From an uncultured Gemmataceae bacterium (GTDB taxonomy: Bacteria > Planctomycetota > Planctomycetia > Gemmatales > Gemmataceae): a stretch of 6,368 nt of DNA. Positions within the stretch are counted from its first letter, which is position 1; the number at the start of each line of letters is the position of its first letter. The position numbers were made by a program, and so were the translations under genes. The notes under the pieces were generated by a model that ran no database searches, was not told where the DNA came from, and saw only the letters and a program-made list of their open reading frames with translations. Where the stretch lies: positions 1 through 6,368 of the forward strand of contig CAKZUU010000228.1 in NCBI GenBank assembly GCA_937922175.1. The letters run 5' to 3'. Positions 4,941-6,368 of this stretch are shown one piece after another.

Positions 4941-6368
4941 GTGTCCATTGCAGATCCCACTATGGCTTGGGAAGAATCCTCCCAATCGTCGGCAAGCCGA
5001 TTTGCCAACCCGCTGGCCATCGCCTGGCGTCGTCGAGCGATGGTGGCCCTGGGGTTGGTGATTGGCTTGATCGGTGGAGCGATTTACTATTCTCAACGGC
5101 CGCCGGTGTATCAATCAACGGCGCAGGTGCTGGTGATCAAGAAGCGTGCGGACATTGTCCCCAACACGGCGGGCGGAACGCCGGTGCCACAAATGTATGT
5201 GGAAGATTACCTCACCACCCACGCCATCCTGATTCGTAGCCAACCAATCCTTCGCTTGGCGGCAGACCTTGTGAAATCCCGATATCCGGGTGCCCTACCC
5301 GAGGATGTCGAACCGACTCGATTTCTCCAGGATGGTCTGACGATCACTCGGGAATACCGTGAGGGCAATATTCCGGTCAGCAACGTGCTCAACCTGTCAT
5401 TTCGGAGTGAACGCTCCGAGGATTGTGCCAAGTTCCTCAACTCGATCATCGAAGCGTACCGGCAGTACCTGAATGAGACCTTTAACAATCTCAATCGGGA
5501 GTTCGCGGAACAGGTCCAAAAGGCGCAAAAAACGTTGCTGCAAGAGTTGAAAGGGAAAAAGGACCGCTACGAGGCGATCGCTAAAAAAGATCCCCTCACT
5601 CTCGTGTTGAAGGCAAAGGATGTCCTGAACAGCGTCCAAAGTCGCATGACCAAACTGGAAGAAAAGAGGGTCGAATTGGAGGTGCGTCAAGCAGAGATTC
5701 GCACCCTTCAAAAGATGATCGCCGACGCCAAGAATGAGGGTAAATCCGATGCGGTCATCCTGAAGATTCTGGAAAACCGTTTCCCGGCATTGCGTCAAGC
5801 GGCCAATCCCAACGAGATGCGATTCCTCGAGGATCAACTAGCATCGCTACAGGTGAAAGAGTCCGATTTCCGCGTCATTTATGGTCCAGACCATCCACAA
5901 TGGAAAAGCCTGCAAGCGCAAATCAAATCAGTTCAGGATCGGCTGAACAAGCGAGGAACGATCAACGTCGTCGGCGAAGATCCCTTGCAATTATTCCTCT
6001 CGAGCCTCGATTCGGAGTATGAAGCCAACGAAACGGTTTTGAACGATGTCGTGAAAGTTCTGGCCGAGGAGCGTGCGAAGGCGACGCAAATGGCCGAATT
6101 CTTGCAGGAAGAAGAACAAGCGCGGAAAGACATCGAGCCATATCAGGCACTGCTTGATAGCATTTTGCAGCGTCTGCGGCAGATTCAAATGTCGAACGAA
6201 GCCGGCGGCTACGAAGCTCAAACGATCGTGGACGCTGGATTGGGCGTGAAGGTCGCCCCCAACCTGGTACTGACCCTCGCCCTGTCATCCGCCGTCGGAT
6301 TGGTGCTTGGCATGGCGCTGGCTTACTTGGCCGAATTGACCGATCGCGGTTTCCGTACACCCGAAGAG
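4941..6368 (+). CDS. Wzz/GumC-type polysaccharide co-polymerase, possibly the N-terminal part of a BY-kinase (3'-truncated)
   Basis: The frame is open from GTG 4941 to the last base, giving 476 residues with no stop. The protein sits in the inner membrane with a large periplasmic domain and controls chain length or export of the polymer. A short cytoplasmic N terminus precedes transmembrane helix 1 at about 33-51. The Wzz N-terminal domain follows, with YQSTAQVLV at 57-65. A long charged helical, probably coiled-coil region occupies about 185-265 and 295-415 and includes YGPDHP at 314-319, a motif common in this family. Helix 2 is at about 441-464, followed by ELTDRGFRTPEE at the window edge. 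That ending resembles the linker leading into a cytoplasmic tyrosine-kinase domain (Walker A/A'/B) in Wzc/GumC-type fusions, but the kinase itself would be outside the window (inference). The usual proline-rich segment before helix 2 is weak here. Confidence 0.88.
   Translation, partial: MSIADPTMAWEESSQSSASRFANPLAIAWRRRAMVALGLVIGLIGGAIYYSQRPPVYQSTAQVLVIKKRADIVPNTAGGTPVPQMYVEDYLTTHAILIRSQPILRLAADLVKSRYPGALPEDVEPTRFLQDGLTITREYREGNIPVSNVLNLSFRSERSEDCAKFLNSIIEAYRQYLNETFNNLNREFAEQVQKAQKTLLQELKGKKDRYEAIAKKDPLTLVLKAKDVLNSVQSRMTKLEEKRVELEVRQAEIRTLQKMIADAKNEGKSDAVILKILENRFPALRQAANPNEMRFLEDQLASLQVKESDFRVIYGPDHPQWKSLQAQIKSVQDRLNKRGTINVVGEDPLQLFLSSLDSEYEANETVLNDVVKVLAEERAKATQMAEFLQEEEQARKDIEPYQALLDSILQRLRQIQMSNEAGGYEAQTIVDAGLGVKVAPNLVLTLALSSAVGLVLGMALAYLAELTDRGFRTPEE

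Noticed and set aside
4790..5239. A 149-codon open frame on the + strand across the start of the Wzz-like gene
   Set aside because: Its translation is arginine-rich without motifs, and it overlaps the Wzz-like gene, whose frame has a good ribosome binding site and clear family features.
1..6368. CRISPR arrays, tRNA or rRNA genes, insertion sequences
   Set aside because: No regularly spaced repeats, tRNA-like folds, transposase motifs or terminal inverted repeats were seen on either strand.

Overview
The window is a piece of a bacterial surface-polysaccharide (exopolysaccharide, capsule or O-antigen-like) biosynthesis locus. All five genes I can support lie on the + strand. The sequence is moderately GC-rich, initiates with GTG as well as ATG, and uses purine-rich ribosome binding sites. 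A Wzz-type chain-length protein and an undecaprenyl-phosphate glycosylphosphotransferase point to a bacterium with a Wzx/Wzy-type pathway. I lean weakly towards Planctomycetota from general composition and protein style, but nothing in the window proves the phylum.

Layout: 1-528 is the C-terminal half of an NAD-dependent sugar-nucleotide epimerase/dehydratase, most like the LegB-type 4,6-dehydratases. At 525-1304, overlapping it by ATGA, is a sugar-1-phosphate nucleotidyltransferase. An 81-base gap holds a tight hairpin and a possible 10-codon ORF. At 1386-2537 is a DegT/DnrJ/EryC1/StrS PLP aminotransferase. At 2604-4466 is a large membrane protein with a monotopic phosphoglycosyl transferase domain at its N terminus, followed by about eight transmembrane helices and a C-terminal Rossmann-like domain. 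This reverses the WbaP/WcaJ domain order. At 4467-4940 is a 474-base non-coding stretch with two possible RNA stems and three GTCGAC palindromes. From 4941 to the window edge runs a Wzz/GumC-type polysaccharide co-polymerase that is still open.

How the genes fit together: the nucleotidyltransferase activates a sugar-1-phosphate, the dehydratase makes a 4-keto-6-deoxy nucleotide sugar, and the aminotransferase places an amino group on it. The glycosylphosphotransferase would then move a phospho-sugar onto undecaprenyl phosphate to start the repeat unit, and the Wzz-like protein would set chain length. This is the logic of the Campylobacter Pgl (bacillosamine) and GDP-legionaminic acid routes. 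No N-acetyltransferase, later glycosyltransferase, flippase or polymerase is present here, so the product cannot be named.

The strongest candidate for something unusual is the domain order of the glycosylphosphotransferase. The other observations are weaker and are scored accordingly.
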